In this document: positions 26,099 through 34,753 of the stretch, piece by piece
Layout: every line of letters begins with the position of its first letter
Numbering within the stretch: position 1 is the first letter of the stretch
DNA from: Actinomyces sp. HPA0247
Lineage (GTDB): Bacteria > Actinomycetota > Actinomycetes > Actinomycetales > Actinomycetaceae
Length of the DNA stretch: 64,000 bases
Reading direction: 5' to 3'
NCBI GenBank assembly: GCA_000411415.1
Contig: KE150451.1
Span: 310,717-374,716 of the forward strand
Program-made: the position numbers and the translations under genes
The notes under the pieces: model-generated
Databases searched by the model: none
What the model was told of the DNA's origin: nothing
The model's input: only the letters and a program-made list of their open reading frames with translations

Positions 26099-26668
26099 AT
26101 GAAGCTCCCACTCACAGCCCTCGTGCCGCTGCTTGCGGTCGCTGCGCTCGGCGCCGCCTGTAACCCCTTCACACCCTGGAACAGGCCGACAGCTGATCCG
26201 ACTCCCTACCCGCAAGACCCCCGCTTCGCCGAGTTCAAGTATGAGACCGATGACAAGCTGGAGGTACAGGAGCGTGTCGACTCATTCAACGAGCGCATAC
26301 CCAAACTGGGAGCGACCGACGGCCACGTCCTCGTAGCCCATTTTCGGGATGGCGCCTCCTGGCAGCCGACGCCGGATCGCCAATTCTGGCTGACCGGTGT
26401 CGCCGAGGTCCCCGACACGACGATCACCATGCTGGTCGACAAAAGCATCGGCGAATCTTCGTTGCTGCCCGGCATCCACCCCCTCCTGTACACGTACGTA
26501 CCTGAGGATTGCTCTTTCACAACCGTTGACCCAGCCGTTGCAAATAAGGTCCTCGGTACCGATCCAGGAGCCATCTATTCAGAATGGGGATCGTTCGAGA
26601 TCCGCGAGTTTGCTGTCTCTGCCGACTGCAATCTCATTATCGTCACCGGCGATGGCCTCAACGCCTAG
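26099..26668 (+). CDS. lipoprotein of unknown function, copy 2 of a tandem pair
   Basis: A 189-residue paralogue of the gene just upstream, 22 bases after it. Signal ends at lipobox LGAAC. Mature sequence aligns from PYPQDPRFAEFKYETDD to DCNLIIVTGDGLNA with long identical blocks in DNA as well as protein (for example GAGCGTGTCGACTCATTCAA), so the duplication is recent. The signal peptides are unrelated in sequence, indicating that only the mature part was copied or has been kept. Function unknown. Confidence 0.85.
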   Translation: MKLPLTALVPLLAVAALGAACNPFTPWNRPTADPTPYPQDPRFAEFKYETDDKLEVQERVDSFNERIPKLGATDGHVLVAHFRDGASWQPTPDRQFWLTGVAEVPDTTITMLVDKSIGESSLLPGIHPLLYTYVPEDCSFTTVDPAVANKVLGTDPGAIYSEWGSFEIREFAVSADCNLIIVTGDGLNA

Positions 26669-26690
26669 TACGTTAACGTTAAAGACACGT

Positions 26691-26768
26691 ATTCAACCCA
26701 TTAGGGAGGATTCAACCTGATCGGGAAGATTCAACCCGATCAGAAGGGGTTGAATCTTCCCGATCGGG
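26691..26768. repeat. 19-bp periodic repeat cluster 2 (ATTCAACC) with 19-bp stem
   Basis: ATTCAACC begins units at 26691, 26710 and 26729 (19-bp spacing). The third unit and its neighbour form the perfect stem GATCGGGAAGATTCAACCC (26719-26737) with its complement at 26747-26765, nine-base loop. It could terminate the lipoprotein operon, but the periodic direct copies before it match the other clusters. Confidence 0.85.
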
Positions 26769-26853
26769 TGGAACACCTCATCGGCAACAAGTCTCATCGT
26801 GGGGCTGACAGCGGCCGCACCTAACCGGCCAGCACCAGGCGCGGCGCCCGGAG

Positions 26854-26951
26854 GCAATGCACTAGTTACGACAGCAATGCACTAGTTACGAGGGCATTGC
26901 ACCACCTACTATCTAGTGCAATGCTGCCCCAAGTAGTGCAATGCCGCTAAG
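26854..26951. repeat. 20-bp periodic repeat cluster 3 (GCAATGCACTAGT)
   Basis: Five consecutive 20-base units start at 26854, 26874, 26894, 26914 and 26934. The first two are direct copies of GCAATGCACTAGTTACGA, the third is degenerate (GCATTGCACC), and the last two are inverted (TAGTGCAATGC). The rest of 26952-27318 has no gene; TTGCGCACAC occurs at 27078 and again at 27228, ahead of lutA. Confidence 0.85.
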
Positions 26952-27318
26952 CAACAAGCTCACACGCAGCTAGGTCCGACCCAATACCTTTTCAGCAAGG
27001 CACCCGTTCCCCGCATCACTGTCGATGCCCCACGAGACGGAAGTCAGTTCAATCAAGAACGAGGCCGGGGCGACCTCTTGCGCACACAAAACCATCGCAA
27101 AACCGAAAAACGAAAACTCACCCTGAGCTAAGTCGCGTCTCGAAGGCCCTAAAACGCCCGATAAGACGCTGTTTTTCACTGATCATTGTGGGCGATTTTT
27201 CCGCGATAAATGGCGGGTAAAACAACCTTGCGCACACTGTCTGAACAAAAACGCATGCTGGGACCTCAGACCTAGCCATAACCTGGGTGGGACAGCACCC
27301 ACGAGGAAGGATCCCCCA

Positions 27319-28116
27319 GTGCGCATCGCTCTCTTTTCCACCTGCCTGGCAGACGTTATGTTCCCCCAGGCTGCCCAGGCCACAGTGACCCTGCTGGAAC
27401 GCCTCGGCCACGAGGTCGTCTTCCCTGAAGACCAGGTCTGCTGCGGCCAGATGCACGCCAACACCGGCTACTTCGAAGACGCCGCGAAGATCACCCGCAA
27501 CCACGTCAAGACCTTCGAGCCCGTGCTCGACGGCCAGTGGGACGCCATCGTCGTCCCCTCCGGCTCCTGCACCGGTGCAGCGCGCCACGAGCAGAAGGTC
27601 GTCGCCGAGCACGTGGGTGACAAGGAACTCGCGAAGCAGTCCCAGCGCATCGCCGAACACACCTACGATCTCACCGAGCTCATCACCGACGTGCTGGGCC
27701 TGGAGGACGTGGGCGCGTACTTCCCTCACACGGTCACTTACCACCCGACCTGCCACTCGCTGCGCGTCGCCAAGGTCGGCGACCGCCCCTACCGCCTCCT
27801 GCGCGCCGTTGAGGGCCTGACCCTCGTTGATCTGCCCGACGCCGAGGTCTGCTGCGGTTTCGGCGGCACCTTTGCCATGAAGAACTCCGAGACCTCCACG
27901 TCGATGCTCGCGGACAAGGTCACCAACGTCATGTCCACCCGTGCCGAGGTCCTCGTCATGGGCGACTACTCCTGCCTCATGCACGTCGGTGGCGGCCTCT
28001 CGCGTCTCAACTCGGGCATCCGCCCCATGCACATCGCCGAGATCCTGGCATCCACTAAGGACCAGCCCTTCGAGGGCAACATCTCCTTCGCACCCGAAAG
28101 CGCACAGGTGATCTGA
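27319..28116 (+). CDS. lutA: lactate utilization Fe-S protein LutA
   Basis: A 265-residue (Fe-S)-binding protein of the GlpC/CCG family, a subunit of the L-lactate oxidation complex LutABC. Two cysteine-rich CCG motifs are visible: EDQVCCGQMHANTG (about residues 38-51) and DAEVCCGFGGTFAMK (about 173-187), plus VPSGSCTGAARHE and YHPTCHSLR. GTG start at 27319 follows GAGGAAGG. Two bases separate it from lutB. Lactate made by neighbours or by the cell itself would be oxidised to pyruvate for growth. Confidence 0.93.
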   Translation: MRIALFSTCLADVMFPQAAQATVTLLERLGHEVVFPEDQVCCGQMHANTGYFEDAAKITRNHVKTFEPVLDGQWDAIVVPSGSCTGAARHEQKVVAEHVGDKELAKQSQRIAEHTYDLTELITDVLGLEDVGAYFPHTVTYHPTCHSLRVAKVGDRPYRLLRAVEGLTLVDLPDAEVCCGFGGTFAMKNSETSTSMLADKVTNVMSTRAEVLVMGDYSCLMHVGGGLSRLNSGIRPMHIAEILASTKDQPFEGNISFAPESAQVI

Positions 28117-28117
28117 C

Positions 28118-29740
28118 ATGTCTGAAACATTCATCGGTATGCCCGGCGTGGTCTCTGACGACGCGAACGCACAGGCACACACGGGCGGCTGGCGCACCAC
28201 CGTGTCCATCCCCGAGGACACCCTCCGTTGGGGTCCCACGTTCCCGCAGGGCGCTCGCAAGACCCTGGCGAACACGCAGATGCGCCGCAACCTGGGCCAC
28301 GCCACCCGCACGATCCGCACCAAGCGCGGACAGCGCGTCGCGGAAATGCCCGACTGGGAGGACCTGCGCAGCGCAGCCGAGGCCGTCAAGTTCGAGGTCG
28401 AGTCCCGCATGCCCGAGCTCCTCGAAGAGTTCGAGCGCAACGTGACCGCTCGCGGTGGCATCGTCCACTGGGCTCGCGACAAGCACGAGGCCAACCGCAT
28501 CATCGCGGACATCATCAAGTCCAAGGGTGTCGACGAGATCGTCAAGGTCAAGTCCATGGCCACCCAGGAGACGAACCTCAACGAGTACCTGAAGGAACAG
28601 GGTATTCACGCTCGCGAGACTGACCTCGCCGAGATGATCGTCCAGCTGGCCGACGACATGCCCAGCCACATCGTGGTCCCCGCGATCCACCGCAACCGTT
28701 CCGAGGTCCGCGGCATCTTCCTGGATCGCATGGAGGACGCTCCTCGCGACCTCTCCGACGACCCGACCGAGCTGACCGCCGCGGCACGCTCCCACCTGCG
28801 TAAGAAGTTCCTGCACGCCAAGGTCGCTGTCTCCGGCACCAACATGGGCGTCGCGGAAACCGGCACCGTCTCGATCTTCGAGTCCGAGGGCAATGGCCGC
28901 ATGTGCCTGACCCTGCCCGACACGCTCATCACCCTGATGGGCATCGAGAAGCTGGTCCCCCGCTTCCAGGACATCGAGATCTTCTCTCAGCTCCTGCCTC
29001 GTTCCGCCACCGGCGAGCGCATGAACCCCTACACCTCCATGTGGACGGGCGTCACCCCCGGCGACGGCCCCCAGGAATTCCACCTGATCCTCATGGACAA
29101 CGGCCGCACCAAGGTCCTCGCCGACCCGATCGGCCGCCAGGCCCTCGCCTGCATCCGCTGTGGCTCGTGCATGAACATCTGCCCGGTGTACCAGCACACT
29201 TCCGGCCACGCCTACGGCTCCGTCTACCCGGGCCCCATCGGCGCGATCCTGACCCCGCAGCTCACTCAGGGCCTCGACGAGCACGATCCTGTGCACACCC
29301 TGCCCTTCGCGTCCTCCTTGTGTGGTGCGTGTGGCGAGGTCTGCCCCGTCAAGATCGATATCCCCACGATCCTCATTCACATGCGTGCGCGCACGGTCGA
29401 CGTCAAGCGCAACCTGGTGCCCGACGTGTGGGACCTCGCGATGGGCGTGACCACCCCGGTCATGTCGAACGCAAAGCTGTGGAAGGCCGCGAACATGCCG
29501 ACCAAGGCGACGCGCCTCTTCGCGAAGAAGGGCGCCATTGGCGCGCTACCCTTCCCGGCCTCGCTGTGGACCCGCGCGCGCGACCTGCCGGTCGCTCCCA
29601 AGGAGACCTTCCGTCAGTGGTGGAAGCGCACTCACAAGGGTTCCGACGCCAACGCGCCTCGCACGGACGCCCCCGCGACAGGTATCCCGCTCGCGTCCGA
29701 GCACGGCATGACCACCAACACGACCCCGAAGGAGGCGTGA
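28118..29740 (+). CDS. lutB: lactate utilization Fe-S protein LutB
   Basis: A 540-residue protein: an N-terminal LUD domain (about residues 80-310; IVHWARDKHEANRIIADI, VAETGTVSIFESEGNGRM), then a two-cluster ferredoxin region CIRCGSCMNICPVYQ (about 345) and CGACGEVCPVKIDIP (about 400), and a C-terminal DUF3390-like tail. It transfers electrons from lactate oxidation with LutA and LutC. It is longer than usual LutB (about 475) because of ~35 extra N-terminal residues and a Pro/Thr-rich tail. Gaps to lutA and lutC are one base each. Confidence 0.94.
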   Translation: MSETFIGMPGVVSDDANAQAHTGGWRTTVSIPEDTLRWGPTFPQGARKTLANTQMRRNLGHATRTIRTKRGQRVAEMPDWEDLRSAAEAVKFEVESRMPELLEEFERNVTARGGIVHWARDKHEANRIIADIIKSKGVDEIVKVKSMATQETNLNEYLKEQGIHARETDLAEMIVQLADDMPSHIVVPAIHRNRSEVRGIFLDRMEDAPRDLSDDPTELTAAARSHLRKKFLHAKVAVSGTNMGVAETGTVSIFESEGNGRMCLTLPDTLITLMGIEKLVPRFQDIEIFSQLLPRSATGERMNPYTSMWTGVTPGDGPQEFHLILMDNGRTKVLADPIGRQALACIRCGSCMNICPVYQHTSGHAYGSVYPGPIGAILTPQLTQGLDEHDPVHTLPFASSLCGACGEVCPVKIDIPTILIHMRARTVDVKRNLVPDVWDLAMGVTTPVMSNAKLWKAANMPTKATRLFAKKGAIGALPFPASLWTRARDLPVAPKETFRQWWKRTHKGSDANAPRTDAPATGIPLASEHGMTTNTTPKEA

Positions 29741-29741
29741 C

Positions 29742-30416
29742 ATGAGCACCACCACCATGGACGCGAAGACCGCGATCCTGGCTCGCGCACGCGACGCCAT
29801 CTCTCGTTCCCAGCAGGACCGTCCGGTGCGTCCGATCCCCCGCGACTACATCCGCTCCACCGAGCACGCGCCCGGTTCTGACGCGGTCATCGAGGAAATG
29901 ATCGAGACGCTCGAGGACTACTCCGCGCAGGTCGTCGTGGTCTCCAGCGACGACGAGGCCGCCGACGCGGTCTCGAAGTTCCTGGCGGACAAGGAGGCCA
30001 CCTCCGTCGTGGTTCCCTCGGGCCTGGATGACGTCTTCAAGAAGGCCGCAGCCCGCGACGGCCGCACGGTGCGCGAGGATAGCCGCGAACAGGCCATTGC
30101 GACGCTGGACCTCGACAAGATCGACGCCGTCGTCACGCGTTGCCGCGTCGCTATCTCCCTGTCCGGCACCATCGTCCTCGATGGCGAGCCCGACCAGGGG
30201 CGCCGCGCGATCACGCTCGTGCCCGACACGCACGTTGTCGTTCTGCGTGCCTCCGACATCGTCCCCACGGTGCCCCAGGCGGTCGATATTCTCGGCAAGA
30301 ACCCGAGCCGTCCGATGACCTGGCTCGCCGGCGGTTCGGCGACCTCCGACATCGAGCTGGTCCGCGTCAACGGCGTGCACGGCCCCCGCTTCCTGCGAGT
30401 CGTCATCGTCAAGTGA
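29742..30416 (+). CDS. lutC: lactate utilization protein LutC (LUD domain)
   Basis: A 224-residue LUD-domain protein, third subunit of the lactate oxidation complex. Seen: DAVVTRCRVAISLSGTIVLD, RRAITLVPDTHVVVLRASDIVPTVPQAV reduced here to the core DTHVVVLRASDIV, and the C-terminal GPRFLRVVIVK. Last gene of the lut operon, followed 17 bases later by a strong hairpin. No LutR regulator gene is adjacent. Confidence 0.92.
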   Translation: MSTTTMDAKTAILARARDAISRSQQDRPVRPIPRDYIRSTEHAPGSDAVIEEMIETLEDYSAQVVVVSSDDEAADAVSKFLADKEATSVVVPSGLDDVFKKAAARDGRTVREDSREQAIATLDLDKIDAVVTRCRVAISLSGTIVLDGEPDQGRRAITLVPDTHVVVLRASDIVPTVPQAVDILGKNPSRPMTWLAGGSATSDIELVRVNGVHGPRFLRVVIVK

Positions 30417-30433
30417 TCTGATCACGACGCAGG

Positions 30434-30470
30434 AGTGCCCGGCTGCCGCGTGGCAGCCGGGCACTGCATT
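30434..30470 (+). terminator. terminator of the lutABC operon
   Basis: AGTGCCCGGCTGCC (30434-30447) pairs perfectly with GGCAGCCGGGCACT (30452-30465) around GCGT, followed by a short GCATT. It begins 18 bases after the lutC stop. Confidence 0.88.
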
Positions 30471-30649
30471 ATGCCTTCTTTATGAACCGTTCTGTCCCGG
30501 GGCATGGCAGCTGGGTCCTACGGGTGGCACCGCAAACCGCGGCAACGCAGCTGAGCCGGACAGGTCGAAGCGACCCGGGGATCGTGGACAGTGTCGTGGG
30601 CCGAAGTCCGCACACAGAAGTTCGCCTGAGGCACTTCATCAACCATAAG

Positions 30650-30754
30650 TCGCATGCAATTCGGATATCCAAACATTCTACAGCGCCCCAAAACGTTGCA
30701 ATTCCAACGATATGATTTCAATGTTTGAAGTGTTCGCACGGGAATTGCATGCGA
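30650..30754. repeat. 105-bp terminal-inverted-repeat element, copy C
   Basis: TCGCATGCAATTC (30650-30662) is the exact complement of GAATTGCATGCGA (30742-30754). The interior CGTTGCAATTCCAACGAT followed by GATTTCAATGTTTGAA matches copy B. CAAACATT at about 30670 and AATGTTTG at about 30720 give a nested inner stem. The intergenic region 30471-31046 has no convincing gene. Confidence 0.9.
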
Positions 30755-30857
30755 CATTTCTGAGGAACCACAACACGAGGCCACAAAAACCCCAAGCAGA
30801 AGGCAACTCTCAGAAGGCGCCCACATCCCCGGCACCACCACAACTGCCAGAAGCGCG

Positions 30858-30952
30858 GGGCACTACACCCGATCTGGGGCGCTGCACCCGATCTGGGGCA
30901 CTGCACCCGAACAGAAGAGGTGCATTGCCTACGGATCGGGTGCAGCGCCCCA
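30858..30952. repeat. 19-bp periodic repeat cluster 4 (CTGCACCCGATCTG)
   Basis: Five abutting 19-base units start at 30858, 30877, 30896, 30915 and 30934. The first three are direct (GGGCGCTGCACCCGATCTG and variants), the fourth is degenerate (AAGAGGTGCATTGCCTACG), and the fifth is inverted (GATCGGGTGCAGCGCCCCA). Unit 2 and unit 5 make an 18-bp perfect inverted repeat, 30876-30893 with 30934-30951. Confidence 0.88.
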
Positions 30953-31046
30953 ACACACAAGAACAAACGCGGCACAGGCAAACCGAGTGACCTCCCGCCC
31001 ACAAGCAACCCGAGCACAGGACACCGAGCCCGTAATGATAACCCCG

Positions 31047-33512
31047 TCAGCGCAGGTAGCGGCCCGTCACCGAAGCCTCGTTGGCTGCAATATCGGTCGG
31101 CGTCCCCTGTGCGATGATGCGCCCGCCTTCCATGCCGCCGCCCGGTCCCATGTCGATGACCCAGTCGGCGCAACGGATCAGGTCCAGGTCGTGCTCGATG
31201 ACGAGGACCGTCGCTCCCCGCTCGATGAGGTGCTGCAACACGTCGAGGAGGACCTGCACGTCGTCGGGGTGCAGGCCGATGGTCGGCTCGTCGAAGACGA
31301 ACAGCGTCCCGTCTTGGCGCCGTCCCATCTCCGAGGCCAACTTGAGTCTCTGCGCCTCGCCGCCGGACAGAGCAGGTGTTGCCTCTCCGAGCGTCAGGTA
31401 GCCCAAACCTAGGCCTGACAGCGTTTCTAAGAGCGCGCCCGCTTTCTTCAGACCGCGCACGGCAACCCGGGCCTCGTCGACGCTCATCGCCATGATGTCG
31501 GGCAGGCTCAACCCATCACGGCGGATCGATGCCGCCTGCGCGCCGTAACGGCTCCCCCGGCACTCGGTGCACTCGATGTCAACGTCGGGCAGAAACTGAA
31601 CGTCCAGGGTGATCTGCCCGGTCCCATCGCAGGTCGGACAACGCAGCGAGCCCGTGTTGTAGGAGAAGGCACCGGGTTTCAGCCCGGCCACCTGCGCCTC
31701 CTCCGTGCGTGCAAAGGCCCGGCGCAGCTCGTCCAGCACGCCAGAGTACGTCGCCACAGTCGAGCGCACATTCACGCCAATGGGCGTCGCGTCAATCAGG
31801 TTGACCCGCGACAGACCACCAGCATCCACGTCGCGCACGTGCGCGGGCAGCGACTCGCCAGCCAAGCGCGCACGCAGCGCGGGAACCAGCGACTCCAGGA
31901 CGAGCGTCGTCTTACCCGACCCGCTCACGCCCGTAACGGCCGTCAGCGAGCCGATGGGAATGTCCACACTCAGGGGCCGCACCGTGTGTATCTGCGAGGT
32001 CTCCAGGTGAATCGCGCCGCGCCCATCGACGTCCGCGCCCCGATCTGACTCCCCGGCCGCACGCTTAACCCGACGCACCCCAGCCATGTACGGGCCGATG
32101 CGGGAGGCTGGGGCGTGGGAGGCCTCGTCGATGGCGCCCTGGAAGATGACGCGACCGCCGTCCGCGCCAGCTCCCGGGCCGATCTCGATGAGGTGGTCGG
32201 CGGCCCCCAGGACCCGCGTGTCGTGGTCGACGACGACAACGGAGTTTCCGTCGGCGATAAGCTCACGGATGATCGATAGGACACCGTCGACGTTGGAGGG
32301 GTGCAGGCCGATTGTCGGCTCGTCGAGGACGTAGAGGACACCGGTCGTCCGGTTGCGCACAGCTCGGGCGAGCTGCACGCGCTGGCGCTCGCCATTGGAC
32401 AGCGTCGAGGACGCGCGGTCAAGGGACAGGTAGGACAGGCCAAGCTCCACGAGGCGATCCATCGGCTCGGTCATCTCGTCGACGATGACGCGGGCCATGG
32501 GCGCCACTTCCTCCGGGACGAGGCCGGGGACACGCTGGACCCAGTCGCGCAGTTCCGTGAGACTCAGGCGAGAGGCCTCGCCAAGGTCGATGCCGTCGAT
32601 GAGCGTCGAGCGCACCCGCTCCCCCAGGCGTGTGCCGTCGCATGCCGGGCACGTGCGGGTGATGAGGTATTTGTCGACGCGGGCGAGCGCTTTCTCATCT
32701 TTCGCTTTCGACAGGGCATTCTCGACGGTGGCGACCGCGTTGAAGTAGGTGAAGTCCAGCTCCGCGCCACCGGTCTTGGTGGCGACGACGATGTGGCGTT
32801 TTTCGGCGGGCCCCTCGTAGACGATTGTCTTTTCGGCATCGCTCAGATCCCGGAAGGGCACGTTCGTGCGCACGCCCATCTCGCGGGCGACGTCTTTCAT
32901 GAGCTTCCACATGAGAGACCCCCACGGGGAAACCGCACCCTCGTCGATGGTGAGGGACTGGTCGGGCACGAGGGACGCACGGTTGACGACGCGCTGGACG
33001 CCCGTCCCCTCGCACACCGGGCACGCGCCGGCTGAGTTGAAGGCCATCGCCTCCGCGCCGAGGCCGTCAAAGGACTCCCCGCATTGCGGGCACGTCAGGG
33101 GCACTTCCAGGGCAACGCCCAGCGAGGGCGGGACGCGGTGCCCGTTCGGGCACAGGTAGGAACCCGCACGCGAGAACAGGAGGCGCAGGTGGTTGAGAAG
33201 CTCCGTCGCCGTGCCGAAGGTGGAGCGCACGTCGGGCACGCCCGGGCGCTGGCGCAGCGCGAGCGCAGCAGGTACGTGAGCGACTTCGTCCACCGAGGCC
33301 TTCGCAGCTTGGGAGATGCGCCTGCGCGTGTAGGTCGCCAGGGACTCCAGGTAGCGCCGCGATCCCTCGGCGTAGAGCGTGCCCAAGGCCAGGGAGGACT
33401 TGCCCGACCCGGACACACCCGCGACCGCGACGAACGCGTTCAGGGGAACGTCGACGTCCACGTTCTTCAGGTTGTGGACACGGGCGCCGCGCACGCGAAT
33501 GACGCTGGGCAT
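31047..33512 (-). CDS. UvrA-like ABC ATPase (UvrA2/DrrC type)
   Basis: An 821-residue tandem ABC protein of the UvrA superfamily. Two nucleotide sites: GVSGSGKSSLALGTL (about residue 33) and GVSGSGKTTLVLESL; signatures LSNGERQRVQLARA and LSGGEAQRLKLASE; two Walker B DEPTIGLHP. Zinc-finger pairs include CPQCGESF/CPVCEGTG, CPACDGTRLG and CPTCDGTG/CTECRGSRYG. It is about 120 residues shorter than UvrA and appears to lack the long UvrB-binding insertion, matching UvrA2/DrrC proteins linked to tolerance of DNA-intercalating drugs. It starts one base after era, at the end of a tight gene run. Confidence 0.88.
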   Translation of the reverse strand: MPSVIRVRGARVHNLKNVDVDVPLNAFVAVAGVSGSGKSSLALGTLYAEGSRRYLESLATYTRRRISQAAKASVDEVAHVPAALALRQRPGVPDVRSTFGTATELLNHLRLLFSRAGSYLCPNGHRVPPSLGVALEVPLTCPQCGESFDGLGAEAMAFNSAGACPVCEGTGVQRVVNRASLVPDQSLTIDEGAVSPWGSLMWKLMKDVAREMGVRTNVPFRDLSDAEKTIVYEGPAEKRHIVVATKTGGAELDFTYFNAVATVENALSKAKDEKALARVDKYLITRTCPACDGTRLGERVRSTLIDGIDLGEASRLSLTELRDWVQRVPGLVPEEVAPMARVIVDEMTEPMDRLVELGLSYLSLDRASSTLSNGERQRVQLARAVRNRTTGVLYVLDEPTIGLHPSNVDGVLSIIRELIADGNSVVVVDHDTRVLGAADHLIEIGPGAGADGGRVIFQGAIDEASHAPASRIGPYMAGVRRVKRAAGESDRGADVDGRGAIHLETSQIHTVRPLSVDIPIGSLTAVTGVSGSGKTTLVLESLVPALRARLAGESLPAHVRDVDAGGLSRVNLIDATPIGVNVRSTVATYSGVLDELRRAFARTEEAQVAGLKPGAFSYNTGSLRCPTCDGTGQITLDVQFLPDVDIECTECRGSRYGAQAASIRRDGLSLPDIMAMSVDEARVAVRGLKKAGALLETLSGLGLGYLTLGEATPALSGGEAQRLKLASEMGRRQDGTLFVFDEPTIGLHPDDVQVLLDVLQHLIERGATVLVIEHDLDLIRCADWVIDMGPGGGMEGGRIIAQGTPTDIAANEASVTGRYLR

Positions 33513-33513
33513 A

Positions 33514-34752
33514 TCAGAAGCCGAGGCGTCCCAGCATCTTGGGGTCGGACTGCCAGTCCTTGGCGGTGCGCACGTGCAGGTCGAGGTAGACGCGCCTGCC
33601 CAGCAGCTCCTCGATGTGAGCGCGGGCCTGCGTGCCGATCTGCTTGAGCCGCGAACCCTTTCGGCCGATGATGATGGCCTTCTGGGAGTCGCGCTCGACG
33701 TAGACGTTCACGTGAATGTCAAGCATCGGCGGGCGGTCGTCGCCCTCGCGGCGCGGCCTCTCGATGATCTCCTCGACCTGGACGGCCAGGGAGTGCGGCA
33801 GCTCGTCGCGCACACCCTCCAGGGCTGCCTCGCGGATGAATTCGGCGATGAGGGTGTCGCGCGATTCGTCGGTGACGTCGCCGTCGGGGTAGAGCGGCGG
33901 CGAAAGCGGCACCGTCTCGGCAAGCACCTCGCGCAGGTGGTCGATGCCCTTGCCTTCCACGGACGAAACGGGGACGATGGCCGCCCACTCCCCCAGCTTC
34001 TCGATCGACAGCAGGTGCTTCATGACGCGGTCGCGCGGCACGGCGTCGCACTTGGTCGCCACCGCGATGATCGGGCGCTTGATGCCGCGCAGCTCGCGGG
34101 CGATGAACTGGTCGCCGGGGCCGATGCGCTGGTCGGCGGGCAGGCAGAAGAGCACGACGTCGACCTCGGAAAGAGCCTCGCGCACCATGTCGTTGAGGCG
34201 CTTGCCCAGCAGCGTGCGCGGACGGTGGTATCCGGGAGTGTCCACGAGCACCAACTGGTAGTTATCCCCGTGCACGATGCCGCGGATGTTGTGACGCGTG
34301 GTCTCGGGGCGGCCCGAGGTGATCGCGATCTTGCGTCCGACCAGCGCGTTCGTCAGGGTCGACTTGCCGACGTTGGGGCGGCCGACGATCGACACGAAGC
34401 CGGCACGGTAGTCCTCGGGGAAGTCCGGGATTTCGATGGTCGCAGCCGCGTCCTCGCGCAGGGATGCGAGCGAGGTCAGCGCCTCGAAGGCGTCGAGGTC
34501 GGCATCATCCTCGTCCTCCAGGCCCTCGAGGTCCTCGTACTCTTCCTCGTCCTCGTCTTCCTCGGAGTCGTCAAAGTCCTCTTCATCGCCGGACTCAGCC
34601 CCGGCCTCGTCCTCGTTATCTTCGCCGAGGCCGGCGTCGATCTGCGCGCGAGCGTCGGCTTCCGGGTCGGCCGCATCGGGTTCGACCTCAATGCGCGTGT
34701 CCCCGAAGGCGTTGGGGCCGGCCATGAGTTCGTCGTCGGAGGGGAATCGCAT
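33514..34752 (-). CDS. era: GTPase Era with acidic N-terminal extension
   Basis: A 412-residue Ras-like GTPase that binds 16S rRNA and assists 30S maturation. G domain: GRPNVGKSTLTNAL (G1), TTRHNIRG (G2), DTPGYHRP (G3), ATKCDAV (G4, NKxD-like with Thr-Lys), VSSVEGKG (G5); C-terminal KH domain with AIIIGRKGSRLKQIG. Usual Era is ~300 residues; here about 110 N-terminal residues are very acidic and low complexity (runs such as DDSEEDEDEEEYEDLEG). It is embedded in the phoH-ybeY-hlyC-era order typical of Gram-positives. Confidence 0.95.
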   Translation of the reverse strand: MRFPSDDELMAGPNAFGDTRIEVEPDAADPEADARAQIDAGLGEDNEDEAGAESGDEEDFDDSEEDEDEEEYEDLEGLEDEDDADLDAFEALTSLASLREDAAATIEIPDFPEDYRAGFVSIVGRPNVGKSTLTNALVGRKIAITSGRPETTRHNIRGIVHGDNYQLVLVDTPGYHRPRTLLGKRLNDMVREALSEVDVVLFCLPADQRIGPGDQFIARELRGIKRPIIAVATKCDAVPRDRVMKHLLSIEKLGEWAAIVPVSSVEGKGIDHLREVLAETVPLSPPLYPDGDVTDESRDTLIAEFIREAALEGVRDELPHSLAVQVEEIIERPRREGDDRPPMLDIHVNVYVERDSQKAIIIGRKGSRLKQIGTQARAHIEELLGRRVYLDLHVRTAKDWQSDPKMLGRLGF

Positions 34753-34753
34753 G

